Shown here: one piece after another, positions 38,637 through 48,276 of the stretch
Numbering within the stretch: position 1 is the stretch's first letter
Layout: the number at the start of each line of letters is the position of its first letter
Source: Sphingomonas naasensis
Lineage (GTDB): Bacteria; Pseudomonadota; Alphaproteobacteria; Sphingomonadales; Sphingomonadaceae
Length of the DNA: 64,000 bases
Direction: 5' to 3'
Assembly (NCBI RefSeq): GCF_004792695.1
Contig: NZ_SRXU01000004.1
Location: 310,001-374,000 of the forward strand
Made by a program: the position numbers and the translations under genes
Notes under the pieces: generated by a model
Told to the model about the DNA's origin: nothing
Databases searched by the model: none
Seen by the model: only the letters and a program-made list of their open reading frames with translations

Positions 38637-39397
38637 AATTGCGTCCGCAGCGACCACAGCTCGGGAAAAGCGCGCTTCTTGAGCGTCGATTCGAGATAGG
38701 GCACGCCGGGCGTGCCGCCGGTGCCCTGCTTCATCCCGATCACCCGGCTCACGGTGAGCACGTGCTTGTGCCGCCACGTCGCCATCGCGTCGTCGATATC
38801 GACCAGCTTCTCGGCGAGCTGGTAGAGATCCCAATGGGTGTGCGGGTCGCGATAGACCTGCCCCCAGGCGTCCTCGACGCCCTGGCTCGGCGCATAGGGC
38901 TGGGGCCAGTCCCGGTCGAGCGCCGCGGCGGGCACGGCGAACCCGGCTGCGGCGAGCGCGGCATTGGCGTCGTCCCACAGGCTCGGCCCGGCGGCATAAA
39001 GCTGGGTGAGCGTTCCGGGCGCGCCGCCGCCGCGCACGCCCAGCAAGGTCTCGACCGCGCGGAACTGATCCGACTGGAAGCCCGAGCTGGGGCCGAGCAC
39101 CTCGCGGAAGCGCGTATAGTCGCTCGGCGTCATCGTCGCGAGCACGTCCCAGCTCAGCGTCATCACCGCCTGAATCCGGCTGATCCGCGCGAGATTCTTG
39201 TACGCCTCGATCAGCCGGCCCTCGCGGACCAGCGCCTTGGCCGGCAGCAGCTCGGCGAGGATCTGCTTGAGCCACAGCTCCTTGGTCTGGTGGATGATGA
39301 TGAACAGCAATTCGTCGTCGCGGTCCGACAGCGGATGCTGCGCGGCGAGCAGCTGGTCGAGCGCGAGATAGCGCCCATAGGTCATGGGTTCGGTCAT
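38633..39397 (-). CDS. kynA: Tryptophan 2,3-dioxygenase
   Basis: The heme enzyme opens the indole ring of tryptophan to give N-formylkynurenine. The 254-residue protein has the typical YGRYLALDQLLAAQHPLS start, the substrate-pocket IIHQTKELWLKQ and the C-terminal heme-side TWRHKHVLTVSRVIG followed by GTGGTPGVPYLE. It is translationally coupled to the kynureninase-like gene. No formamidase is adjacent, so N-formylkynurenine must be deformylated by an enzyme encoded elsewhere. Confidence 0.95.
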   Translation of the reverse strand: MTEPMTYGRYLALDQLLAAQHPLSDRDDELLFIIIHQTKELWLKQILAELLPAKALVREGRLIEAYKNLARISRIQAVMTLSWDVLATMTPSDYTRFREVLGPSSGFQSDQFRAVETLLGVRGGGAPGTLTQLYAAGPSLWDDANAALAAAGFAVPAAALDRDWPQPYAPSQGVEDAWGQVYRDPHTHWDLYQLAEKLVDIDDAMATWRHKHVLTVSRVIGMKQGTGGTPGVPYLESTLKKRAFPELWSLRTQL

Positions 39398-39454
39398 GAA
39401 CCGCTCCTACGTCATCCCGCCACCGCTACGAAAGCCGTAACGCGCGAAACTATC

Positions 39455-40276
<822 letters not shown>

Positions 40277-40277
40277 G

Positions 40278-40940
40278 TCAATCCTCCAATATCGCATGGA
40301 GCCAGGCTCCAAGGTCGGTCACGGTATAGTCGATGAAGCTGCGGTCGTGGTCGGGCGCCTGCTCGGAGCCATTGTCGATCCAGACCGTGGTCATGCCGAT
40401 CGCCTTGGCCGGCTTGAGGTTGCGGGCCATGTCCTCGACGAACAGCGATTGGGCGGGATCGAGTCCATAGGCCTCGCACAGGCCCTGATAGGCGAGCGGA
40501 TCGGGCTTGGGGCGGTATTGCGTCGCATGGACGTCGTGGATCGCCTCGAACGTTTCGGCGAGGCCGAGCTTGTCGAGCACCTTCGCTGCATAGGGCGCGT
40601 CGCCATTGGTGAAGACCAGCTTGCGGCCGGGCAGCCGCGCCAGCGCCTCGATCAGCGCCTCGTTGCGATCGAGCACGCTCATGTCGATGTCGTGGACGTC
40701 GGCGAGATAGTGATGCGGGTCGACGCCATGCTCGGCCATCAGCCCCGACAGCGTCGTGCCATGGGCGTGGAAATAGCCCTTCTGGATGCGATGCGCTTCC
40801 TCGGGCGAGCAGTTCAGCAACGCGCGGACATATTCGCCGATCCGCGCGTCTATCATCGCGAACAGATTCGCGCTCACCGGGTAGAGCGTGTTGTCCAGAT
40901 CGAAGATCCAGTTGCGGATATGGCTAAGCTCGGGAAGCAT
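40278..40940 (-). CDS. Pyrimidine 5'-nucleotidase (HAD family)
   Basis: The 220-residue protein is a haloacid-dehalogenase-type phosphatase: motif [10 protein letters not shown] near residue 13, motif II FTNGD near residue 110, and C-terminal [17 protein letters not shown]. It matches the SDT1-like pyrimidine nucleotidase group, which acts on UMP/CMP or modified nucleotides, although substrate is inferred. Its stop is one base from the dapD start. It is divergent from the S8 protease gene with a 124-base gap. Confidence 0.9.
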   Translation of the reverse strand: MLPELSHIRNWIFDLDNTLYPVSANLFAMIDARIGEYVRALLNCSPEEAHRIQKGYFHAHGTTLSGLMAEHGVDPHHYLADVHDIDMSVLDRNEALIEALARLPGRKLVFTNGDAPYAAKVLDKLGLAETFEAIHDVHATQYRPKPDPLAYQGLCEAYGLDPAQSLFVEDMARNLKPAKAIGMTTVWIDNGSEQAPDHDRSFIDYTVTDLGAWLHAILED

Positions 40941-41064
40941 CGGACCGGGGCTCTACGGAGTGGACGCCACAGCCGCAAGGCGGCAGGGAGGATTACAGTT
41001 AACGCACGGTAAAGGCTGCACATTCTATACGCGCTGCCGGGCGGTTTCAGCAGAGGTGAGCGGT

Positions 41065-43449
41065 ATGCGGGCGGTTTTCCACGCGCGATTGATGCAGGGC
41101 GCCGCGATCGGCGGGTTGCTTGCGCTCACGGCGTGCGGCGGTGGCAGCAGCAGGCCGGCGCCGATGCCCGCGCCGGTGCCGACCCCCGCGCCCGTTCCGA
41201 CACCCACTCCCACGCCGGTCCCGACGCCGACGCCGACTCCGGTGCCGACGCCCACTCCAACGCCGTCCGCCAGCTATGACACCGCCGAATATCGCGCGAC
41301 GATCGGCGCGATCTCGATGAACGCGCTTATCGCCTATACCCATGGCGGCACCGGCGCCGGCATCCGGGTCGGCGTGATCGACAGCGGGATCGACTTGCAG
41401 AGCGCCGAGTTCGGCGATTGCTCGGGCGGGATCGGCACCGGCTCCTGCCGCATCCTCGCTGCGTCGCGCGATACCGCCGGCAACGGCACGCTCGATGACG
41501 AAGGCGGCCATGGCACCGCGGTCGCGTTCACCATTGCCGGCCGGCGCAACGACGCGGGCACCCACGGCGTCGCCTTCGACGCGCAATTGATCGTCGCGCG
41601 TGCCGACAGCCCGGGCAGCTGCGCCACCGAGACCCCGAGCGATCCCGACAGCGGCTGCAGCTTCGGCGACAATGCCATCGCCGCGGGGCTCGACGCGGCG
41701 CGGACGGGCGGCGCGCGGGTGGTCAACATCTCGCTCGGCGGCGACGCGCCCAATGCCCGGCTGCTCCAGGCGATCGGCAACGCGACCGCGGCCGGGATCG
41801 TCATCGTGATCTCCGCCGGTAACGACGGCGAAGAGCCCGAGGGCGTCAATCCCGATCCGTTCGCCGGCGGTGCGGCCGCGAGCGCCGGCGCGCGCGGGCT
41901 GGTGATCATCGCCGGCTCGGTCAACACCGCCGATACGATCTCGGATTTCAGCAATCGCGCCGGCACCGGCGCCAGCACCTATCTCGCCGCGGTCGGCGAG
42001 CGCGTACGCGCGCCCGATCAGACCAACACGCCGCTGCTTTGGTCGGGGACGTCCTTCTCGGCGCCGCAGATCGCCGGGGCGGTCGCGCTGCTGGCGCAGG
42101 CCTTTCCCAATCTCAGCGGCGCGCAGATCGTCCAGCTGCTCTACGCCACCGCGCGCGACGTCGGCGCCGCCGGAGTCGACCCGGTCTATGGCCGCGGCGT
42201 GCTCGATCTCACGCGCGCGTTCCAGCCGGTCGGCACCACCTCGCTGGCGGGCTCGACGGGCGTGGTGTCGAGCGGCGTCAACGGCGCGCTGTCGGCGCCG
42301 ATGGGCGATGCCAGCCAAGGGCCGCTCGGCGCGGTCGTGCTCGATTCGTTCGATCGTGCCTTCGCGACCGAGCTCGCGCGGACGATCGTCCGTCAGGGGC
42401 CCGCGCGTCGGCTCCCCGCGCTGATGGCGACGCGCCAGCGCAGCTTCTCGGCCGGGGTGCGCGACCTGAGCGTCGCGGTCTCGCTGATCCCCGCGCGCGA
42501 CACGATCCGCATCGAGCGGCTCGGCATCGGCACGCGCGACGCCAATGTCGCGCGGATGCTCGCCGCGACCGTCAGCGGCCGGCTCGGCAGCAAGGCGCAG
42601 TTCGCGATCGGCGCGTCGGAGAGCGGCAACACGCTCACCGCGCGGCTCGCCGGCCGCGATGAGCCTGCCTTCCTCGTCGCGCGCGATCCGCTGCACAGCG
42701 CCGGCTTCGATGTCGATGTGCGCGGATCGGTCGCGGTCCGCCAGTCGCTCGGCCGCTGGGGCGTCACGCTCGCGCAGGAGCAGGGGCAGGTGCTCAGCCG
42801 GCGCGACACGCAATTCGCCGCGCTCCGCTGGGACGCGCAGCGCTCGGGCTATTGGCGCACCACGCTGGGGATCGACCGGCGCTTTGGCGGGCTTCGCGCC
42901 GGCCTGTCCTTCACCCGGCTCAGCGAGCGCGACACCGTGCTCGGCGCGCGCTTCAGCGGCGGGCTCGGGGCCGCGCGCGCGGACAGCAATTTCGTCGATC
43001 TCGGGCTGCGCTACGACCTCGGCGAAGGCTGGTCGCTCGGCGGTGCGATGCGGCAGGGCTGGACCCACGCCACGCTGCGCAGCGGCGTCGAGGGCGGGGG
43101 CGTGATCCGCACCAACGGTTTCGCCGCGGACATCGGCAAGGACGGTATCTTCGCGCCGGCCGACAGCTTCGGCTTCCGCATCGCCCAGCCGCTACGCGTC
43201 GCCAGCGGCGGCATCGGCATCGCGCTGCCCGCCGATTGGGATTACGCGACCATGGCGGTGAGCGCGTGGGATCGCGGCTTCATCAACCTCACGCCGCAGG
43301 GCCGCGAGCTCGATTACGAGCTGCGCTATGCGTGGCCGCTCGCCGGCGGCATGCTCAGCAGCAATCTGTTCCTGCGCCGCAACCCGGGCAATTTCGCCTC
43401 CTTCCCGAGCGACAAGGGCGGCGCGGTGCGGCTCACTTTGGGCTGGTAG
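41065..43449 (+). CDS. S8 subtilisin-like autotransporter lipoprotein
   Basis: The 794-residue protein has a lipobox (LTAC, Cys24), a Pro/Thr/Val repeat linker at about residues 31-68, and a subtilisin domain with catalytic Asp106, His149 and Ser330 ([13 protein letters not shown]). The C-terminal half, from about residue 440, resembles an outer-membrane beta-barrel ending in Leu-Thr-Leu-Gly-Trp. This is the layout of NalP-type proteases, which secrete themselves through their own barrel. The start at 41065 has a GAGGT site; the longer frame to 40888 has no signal peptide at its start. Confidence 0.88.
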   Translation: MRAVFHARLMQGAAIGGLLALTACGGGSSRPAPMPAPVPTPAPVPTPTPTPVPTPTPTPVPTPTPTPSASYDTAEYRATIGAISMNALIAYTHGGTGAGIRVGVIDSGIDLQSAEFGDCSGGIGTGSCRILAASRDTAGNGTLDDEGGHGTAVAFTIAGRRNDAGTHGVAFDAQLIVARADSPGSCATETPSDPDSGCSFGDNAIAAGLDAARTGGARVVNISLGGDAPNARLLQAIGNATAAGIVIVISAGNDGEEPEGVNPDPFAGGAAASAGARGLVIIAGSVNTADTISDFSNRAGTGASTYLAAVGERVRAPDQTNTPLLWSGTSFSAPQIAGAVALLAQAFPNLSGAQIVQLLYATARDVGAAGVDPVYGRGVLDLTRAFQPVGTTSLAGSTGVVSSGVNGALSAPMGDASQGPLGAVVLDSFDRAFATELARTIVRQGPARRLPALMATRQRSFSAGVRDLSVAVSLIPARDTIRIERLGIGTRDANVARMLAATVSGRLGSKAQFAIGASESGNTLTARLAGRDEPAFLVARDPLHSAGFDVDVRGSVAVRQSLGRWGVTLAQEQGQVLSRRDTQFAALRWDAQRSGYWRTTLGIDRRFGGLRAGLSFTRLSERDTVLGARFSGGLGAARADSNFVDLGLRYDLGEGWSLGGAMRQGWTHATLRSGVEGGGVIRTNGFAADIGKDGIFAPADSFGFRIAQPLRVASGGIGIALPADWDYATMAVSAWDRGFINLTPQGRELDYELRYAWPLAGGMLSSNLFLRRNPGNFASFPSDKGGAVRLTLGW
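41155..41271 (+). repeat. Proline-rich coding repeat in the S8 protease
   Basis: Tandem PTP/PVPTPTP units encode the linker between lipobox and protease domain. The DNA is a degenerate CCG-ACN-CCN repeat of about 117 bases, which could change length by slippage. Confidence 0.7.
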
Positions 43450-43531
43450 GGGCGCCAAGTCAGTCCGGCTTGTCGGCCGCAAAGCAAAGCTTCGGGTGGC
43501 GCTTGGGCAGGGCGCCACCCATCTGCCTGCC

Positions 43532-44521
43532 ATGACCGCCTATTCGCTGCTCGACCTCGTTCCCATCGTCCAGGGCGGCAGCGCCGCGCAGGCGCTCGCC
43601 AATGCCGCCGATCTCGCGCGCCATGCCGAGGCGCTCGGTTTCACCCGCTATTGGGTCGCCGAGCATCATGGCATGGAAGGGATCGCCAGCGCCGCCACTG
43701 CGGTGGTGATCGCGCATGTCGGCGCCGCCACGGCGACGATCCGCATCGGCTCGGGCGGGATCATGCTGCCCAATCACGCCCCGCTGCAGGTCGCCGAGCA
43801 GTTCGGCACGCTCGACGCGCTCTTCCCGGGTCGGGTCGATCTCGGGCTGGGGCGCGCGCCGGGATCCGATCAGCGCGTCGCCGCCGCGATCCGCCGCGGC
43901 TATGGCGGCGACGGCAATGATTTCCCGCAGGACGTCGTCGAGTTGCAGAGCTATTTCGCCGATGACGGCCAGACCGGCATCCGCGCGACCCCGGGGGCGG
44001 GGGCGGACGTGAAGATCTGGATCCTCGGGTCGAGCCTGTTCGGCGCGCAGCTCGCCGCCGCGCTCGGCCTGCCCTATGCCTTCGCCTCGCATTTCGCGCC
44101 GGGGCTGCTCGACGAGGCGATCTCGGTCTATCGCCGCAATTTCCGCCCCTCGGCGGTGCTCGACCAGCCCTATCTGGCGCTCGGCTTCAATGTCTTCGCC
44201 GCGGATAGCGATGCGGAGGCCGAGCTCCTCGCCAGCTCGCAGCAGCAGGCGTTCGTCGCGATCCGCACCACCGGGCGCGGCATCCAGCTGCCGCCGCCGG
44301 TGCCCGGCTATCGCGAGAGCCTCGGCGCGCAGGGCAATGCGATGCTCGATCAGGTGCTCTCGGCGAGCGCGATCGGTAGCCTCGACACGATCCGCGACCA
44401 GCTCGCCGCCTTCATCGCGCGCACCGGCGCCGACGAGCTGATCCTCACCAGCGCGATGTTCGATCATGCCGCGCGCAAGAAGAGCCTGACGATCGCCGCG
44501 GAGGCGATGCAGTCTCTATAA
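43532..44521 (+). CDS. LLM-class flavin-dependent oxidoreductase
   Basis: The 329-residue protein belongs to the luciferase-like monooxygenase superfamily: [14 protein letters not shown] near residue 38, the [42 protein letters not shown] core (in part), and [27 protein letters not shown]. This branch uses reduced FMN or F420; the substrate is not known. The ATG at 43532 begins a conserved frame, though no ribosome site is clear. It ends at the second dyad element, convergent with the DUF4188 gene. Confidence 0.9.
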   Translation: MTAYSLLDLVPIVQGGSAAQALANAADLARHAEALGFTRYWVAEHHGMEGIASAATAVVIAHVGAATATIRIGSGGIMLPNHAPLQVAEQFGTLDALFPGRVDLGLGRAPGSDQRVAAAIRRGYGGDGNDFPQDVVELQSYFADDGQTGIRATPGAGADVKIWILGSSLFGAQLAAALGLPYAFASHFAPGLLDEAISVYRRNFRPSAVLDQPYLALGFNVFAADSDAEAELLASSQQQAFVAIRTTGRGIQLPPPVPGYRESLGAQGNAMLDQVLSASAIGSLDTIRDQLAAFIARTGADELILTSAMFDHAARKKSLTIAAEAMQSL

Positions 44522-44522
44522 G

Positions 44523-44658
44523 CTCCTCCCTCGCGCAGCGGGGGAGGTGGCGCGCGCAGCGCGACGGAGGGGGCCTCTCCCCGCGACGTCGCCCGCGGAA
44601 GTGCCCCCTCCACCACCGCTCCGCGGCGGTCCCCCTCCCCCGCTTCGCGAGGGAGGAT
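44523..44658. repeat. Dyad repeat element, copy 2 (convergent intergenic)
   Basis: Inverted arms at 44523-44547 and 44634-44658 match the first copy's arms with two differences. The whole 136-base element aligns with the reverse complement of the 37396 copy, with substitutions mainly inside the hairpin loops. It again lies between two convergent genes and ends on the first base of the minus-strand stop codon (TCA at 44658-44660). This position suggests a shared terminator-like role. Confidence 0.9.
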
Positions 44659-45128
44659 CAGACGGGCTGCATCGCCTCGCGATCGCGGTCGATGCGTTCG
44701 CGCGTGCTCATGAACGGCCCCACCGGCGTGCGTTCGGACGCGAAGCGCGCCAACCCGACCGGCGGCATGTCGAGATAGACCGCCTCGATCCCGTTTCGCG
44801 AATAGGCCTCGTGCCAGAAGCCCGCGCCGCCATTGTCGGCGAGGAAGCTCTTCCACCAGCCCGAATGCGGCGCGCTGCGCGTGAACGCCTCGAGGCTCTC
44901 GAGGTCGCGCCAATATTGCCGGATGCCGACATGGTTGAGGCTCCACAGGAAATTGTCGTGGCCGAGCAGCCCCTCGGGCGGGTCGCGCTGAATTTGCGTA
45001 AGGCCCCGGCCGATCCGCAGCACCGAGAAGAGGCCGCGCACGCTGCGGATGCGCAGGCCGAGCAGCACCATCACCAGATCCGGATAGCCCGAAAGATCGA
45101 CCGACCGCCGCTCCACCTTGGCTTGCAT
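44658..45128 (-). CDS. DUF4188 domain protein (monooxygenase-like)
   Basis: The 156-residue protein matches DUF4188, a family annotated as putative monooxygenase or hydroxylase with a ferredoxin-like antibiotic-biosynthesis-monooxygenase fold. Conserved parts are YPDLVMVLLGLRIRSVRG near the N-terminus and FLWSLNHVGIRQYWRDLESLEAF in the middle. GGAGA precedes the ATG by about seven bases. It is divergent from the TetR gene, sharing the two GTTTAC palindromes, so TetR probably represses it. The native inducer is unknown. Confidence 0.85.
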   Translation of the reverse strand: MQAKVERRSVDLSGYPDLVMVLLGLRIRSVRGLFSVLRIGRGLTQIQRDPPEGLLGHDNFLWSLNHVGIRQYWRDLESLEAFTRSAPHSGWWKSFLADNGGAGFWHEAYSRNGIEAVYLDMPPVGLARFASERTPVGPFMSTRERIDRDREAMQPV

Positions 45129-45142
45129 TGCATGTCTCCGCT

Positions 45143-45187
45143 TGTTTACTGTGTAAACATTAGCGGAAGCTGCTTACGGTGTAAACA
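45143..45187. promoter_or_regulatory. Two tandem TetR-type operators between divergent genes
   Basis: TGTTTAC-TGT-GTAAACA at 45143-45159 is a perfect 7-bp-arm palindrome. TGCTTAC-GGT-GTAAACA at 45171-45187 is a copy with one base different, and its last base is the first base of the TetR start codon. Their centres lie 28 bp apart, nearly three helical turns, fitting two repressor dimers on one face of the DNA. Occupancy would block both the DUF4188 and tetR promoters. Confidence 0.85.
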
Positions 45188-45696
45188 TGCTGCGGGATGC
45201 GTTGGTCAAGGCGGCGCTGGATATGCTCGAGCAGGGCGAAGAGCCCAGCCTGCGCGCAGTCGCGCGGGCCGCCGGCGTCTCGGCGATGGCGCCGTACCGG
45301 CACTTCGCCGACAAGGCGGCACTGCTCTCGGCGGTCGCCGAACAGGGCTTCGCCGCACTGGCGGTGGCGCTGGTCGCCGCGGACGTCGATACCGATCCCC
45401 GCGCGGCGCTGATCGGGCAGGGGCTCGCCTATATCGCGTTCGCGCGGGCGCGGCCGGCGCTGTTCCGGCTGATGTTCGCGAGCGATTTCGCGCTCACGCT
45501 CGGCGACGATTCGGGTGCCTTCGCGACGCTCGCCGATCGGGTCGCCAGTCTCGGTGCGCGCGATCCGCAGGCGGCGACGACGCTCAGCTGGGCGACGGTG
45601 CACGGGCTGGCGATGCTGGCGCTCGACGGGCGGCTGCCCGATCTGGGCGAGGATGGCGAGCGGCGGGTGGTCGCGCTGCTCGCCGGCGCGCTCTAG
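45187..45696 (+). CDS. TetR/AcrR-family transcriptional regulator
   Basis: The 169-residue protein has the TetR helix-turn-helix at its N-terminus (SLRAVARAAGVSAMAPYRHFADKAALLSAV) and a C-terminal ligand-binding helical domain of the TetR_C_33 type. It likely represses itself and the divergent DUF4188 gene through the two palindromes. The second operator touches its start codon. It ends two bases from the convergent histidine kinase gene. Confidence 0.93.
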   Translation: MLRDALVKAALDMLEQGEEPSLRAVARAAGVSAMAPYRHFADKAALLSAVAEQGFAALAVALVAADVDTDPRAALIGQGLAYIAFARARPALFRLMFASDFALTLGDDSGAFATLADRVASLGARDPQAATTLSWATVHGLAMLALDGRLPDLGEDGERRVVALLAGAL

Positions 45697-45698
45697 GT

Positions 45699-47153
45699 TC
45701 AGCTCGCGGCGGGCAGCCGCAGCCGGACGAGCAACCCGCCGAGATCCTCGCTCTCCTCGAGGCTGACGGTGCCGTCATAGATTTCGGCGACGTCGCGGAC
45801 GATCGCGAGCCCGAGCCCCGTACCCGGCTTGCCGCTGTCGAGCCGCACCCCGCGATCGAAGATGCGGATTCGATCGGCATCGGGAATGCCCCGGCCGTCA
45901 TCCTCGACGAGGATCTCGACGAATCCCGCTTCGATCCGTGCGGTGATGAACACGCTGCCGCCGCCATATTTGGCCGCGTTCTCGACGAGGTTGCCGAGCA
46001 GATCGTCGAGGTCCTGCCGCTCGATATGCGCGACGAGATCCTTCTGCCCGTCGATGTCGATCCGCACCGCCGGGTAGAGCCGCGCCACCGCGCGCTCGAC
46101 TGCCTCGATCGACGGCCAGACCATCGCGCGGCTGTGCGCGCTGCCGCGCCGGCCGACCGCGCGGGCGCGGGCGAGATGGTGGTCGATCTGGCGGCGCATC
46201 GTCCGCGCCTCGCGCAGCACGGTGGGGGCGAGGTCTTCCTGCGCCGCCGCCGCGGCGTTCATGATCACGCTGAGCGGGGTCTTGAGCGCGTGCGCGAGGT
46301 TGCCGGCGTGGCGGCGTGCCTCCTCGGCCTGGCGGTCGTTGTGCTCGACCAGCGCGTTCAATTCCTCGACCATCGGAGCGATCTCGGCGGGCATCCGGTC
46401 CTCGATCCGCTTGGCCTTGCCGGCGCGCAGCCGGGCGATCTCCTTGCGGACCTTGCGCAGCGGCAGGAGGCCGTACCAGGTCTGCAGGCCGACCATCACG
46501 ATCAGCCCGAGCCCGAGCAGCACGAAGCTGCGCACCAGCGTCCGCCGCAGCGTGGCGATCTGCGCGTCGAGCCCGTCGCGGCTCTGGGCGATCTGGAACC
46601 GCCAGCGCACCGCCGAGCCGGGGAGCTTGAGGTCGCGCTCGGCAATGCGCAGCATCTGGTTGCCCGAATCGTCGCTCTCGCGGTCGGCGCGTGCGGTTTT
46701 GTCGACGAACTCGTCGCTGTTGTAGATGTGGAGGTCGCGGTCGTCGTGGCGCTGGTTGACGCGCAGCCTGCGGTCCCAGAGCGAGCGCGACTTATAGGGT
46801 TCGAACCCCTCGCCGCTGATCTGCCAATAGGCACCCGATCCGGGCTCGAGGAAGCGCTGATCGGCGAGCTCGCGGTTGTTCACCACCTCGCCGTCCGGAC
46901 CCAGCTCGGCGGTGACGATCATCGAGTTGAGCAAATATTCGAGCTGCTCGTCGAAATTGCGTTCGAGTGCGTCGGTAAGGATGCGGTTGAGTCCGACGCC
47001 GCCGCCAACCAGCAGGATCATGATCCACGCCGCGGCGATGACGATCATCCGCCGGCTCACCGAGCCGGTCGCGCGCGGGGCATAGTGCCGCGGCGGCGGC
47101 TCGGTCACCGCGTCATGGTCGGGGGACGGGACGCTGTCCCCGGCTTCGGCCAT
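45699..47153 (-). CDS. Two-component sensor histidine kinase
   Basis: The 484-residue protein has a membrane helix near residue 37, a periplasmic domain of about 170 residues, and a second helix near 235. HAMP, HisKA (phosphorylated His in NLAHALKTPLSVIM) and HATPase_c follow (LVENAAKYGGG, VEDDGRGIPD, GTGLGLAIVRDVAEIYDG). It is of the PhoQ/OmpR-partner class. It starts one base after the response regulator's stop, and the operon also includes the exported PepSY protein. The signal it senses is unknown. Confidence 0.93.
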   Translation of the reverse strand: MAEAGDSVPSPDHDAVTEPPPRHYAPRATGSVSRRMIVIAAAWIMILLVGGGVGLNRILTDALERNFDEQLEYLLNSMIVTAELGPDGEVVNNRELADQRFLEPGSGAYWQISGEGFEPYKSRSLWDRRLRVNQRHDDRDLHIYNSDEFVDKTARADRESDDSGNQMLRIAERDLKLPGSAVRWRFQIAQSRDGLDAQIATLRRTLVRSFVLLGLGLIVMVGLQTWYGLLPLRKVRKEIARLRAGKAKRIEDRMPAEIAPMVEELNALVEHNDRQAEEARRHAGNLAHALKTPLSVIMNAAAAAQEDLAPTVLREARTMRRQIDHHLARARAVGRRGSAHSRAMVWPSIEAVERAVARLYPAVRIDIDGQKDLVAHIERQDLDDLLGNLVENAAKYGGGSVFITARIEAGFVEILVEDDGRGIPDADRIRIFDRGVRLDSGKPGTGLGLAIVRDVAEIYDGTVSLEESEDLGGLLVRLRLPAAS

Positions 47154-47154
47154 G

Positions 47155-47823
47155 TCAGGCGCCCGCGGGTTCCTCGAGGCTGTAGCCGAGGCCCCGGATG
47201 GTGGTGATCACATCGGGCCCGAGCTTCTTGCGGATCCGCGTGACGAAGACTTCGATCGTGTTCGAATCGCGATCGAAATCCTGATCGTAGATATGCTCGA
47301 TCAGCTCGGTGCGGCTGACCACCTTGCCCTTGTGGTGGAGCAGGTAGCTGAGCAGCTTGTATTCCTGCGCGGTGAGCTTGATCGGCTCGCCCGCCTTGGT
47401 GACCTTGCCCGAGCGGGTGTCGAGCCGGATGTCGCCCGCCATGAGCTCGGCCGAGGCATTGCCCGAGGCGCGGCGGATCAGCGCGCGGAGGCGGGCGATC
47501 AGCTCCTCGGTCTGGAAGGGCTTGGCGACATAGTCGTCGGCGCCTGCATCGAGCCCGGCGACCTTGTCCGACCAGCTGTCGCGCGCGGTCAGCACCAGCA
47601 CGGGCGTGGTCTTGCCTTCCTTGCGCCAGCGGTCGAGCACGGTGAGCCCGTCGATCTCGGGCAGGCCGAGATCGAGGATCACGGCGTCATATTGCTCGGT
47701 CGAGCCGAGGAAATGCCCCTCCTCGCCATCGGTGGCGAGATCGACCGCATAGCCCGCGCCCTCGAGCGCGTTGCGAAGCTGCTGTCCGAGATTGGGTTCG
47801 TCCTCGACGATCAATAGCCGCAT
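47155..47823 (-). CDS. OmpR-family response regulator
   Basis: The 222-residue protein has a receiver domain with the phospho-acceptor Asp in VILDLGLPEIDG at about residue 51, and a winged-helix DNA-binding domain ending in FVTRIRKKLGPDVITTIRGLGY. It precedes the histidine kinase gene (TGA-C-ATG junction) and follows the PepSY gene after 34 bases. PepSY proteins in such operons often modulate the kinase or are its targets. Confidence 0.95.
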   Translation of the reverse strand: MRLLIVEDEPNLGQQLRNALEGAGYAVDLATDGEEGHFLGSTEQYDAVILDLGLPEIDGLTVLDRWRKEGKTTPVLVLTARDSWSDKVAGLDAGADDYVAKPFQTEELIARLRALIRRASGNASAELMAGDIRLDTRSGKVTKAGEPIKLTAQEYKLLSYLLHHKGKVVSRTELIEHIYDQDFDRDSNTIEVFVTRIRKKLGPDVITTIRGLGYSLEEPAGA

Positions 47824-47857
47824 TCTAGTTCCTGCTCCCTCGCGCGTCTTCCCGCGC

Positions 47858-48202
47858 TCAATCGCCCGTGCGCCGGATGATGTTCCCCGTCCGCCCGTCC
47901 GCGTCGACCCAGATCACCGATCCATTGCGCAGGAACTTGAGCGTGTAAATGTCCGTGGCCGGATCATAGTCGAATCCGAGATACTGCGCCCCCGGCATGC
48001 GGGGGACGACGCGGCGCTCGATCTCGCGCACCGGCAAATTCTGGCCCTTGAGGCGGCGCTGGCTCGCGGCTTGCTGGTTGCTGTCCTGCCCCTCGGGCGG
48101 CACGCGCGCGTCGGCACCCCCGACCAGCGAGAGGGCTGCCAGGCACGCGCAGAAAACGGGCTTAACCAGCATCTTCATCCGCATGGCATAGGGTCCGGCC
48201 AT
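47858..48202 (-). CDS. Exported PepSY-like protein, first gene of the two-component operon
   Basis: The 114-residue protein has a signal peptide with a basic start (MRMKMLVK) and hydrophobic core to about residue 32. A single PepSY-type unit follows: YLGFDYDPATDIYTLKFLRNGSVIWVDADGRTGNI. I chose the ATG at 48202 because AGGGG lies seven bases upstream; ATGs at 48184 and 48178 are alternatives. It probably binds a ligand or the kinase in the periplasm. Confidence 0.82.
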   Translation of the reverse strand: MAGPYAMRMKMLVKPVFCACLAALSLVGGADARVPPEGQDSNQQAASQRRLKGQNLPVREIERRVVPRMPGAQYLGFDYDPATDIYTLKFLRNGSVIWVDADGRTGNIIRRTGD

Positions 48203-48276
48203 TGAATAGCCCCTGAACGCCGGTGTCAGCCGACTGTAACTTGCGGTGCATCGGCCCGCGCCCTAGGTGGCCCGCC

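Noticed and set aside
37524..39275. 583-residue frame suggesting a fused kynureninase
   Set aside because: The first ~210 residues are an out-of-frame reading of the dioxygenase gene; the real start is the GTG at 38636.
41155..41271. Periodic repeat resembling a CRISPR or satellite array
   Set aside because: It is an in-frame Pro/Thr/Val coding linker with no spacers.
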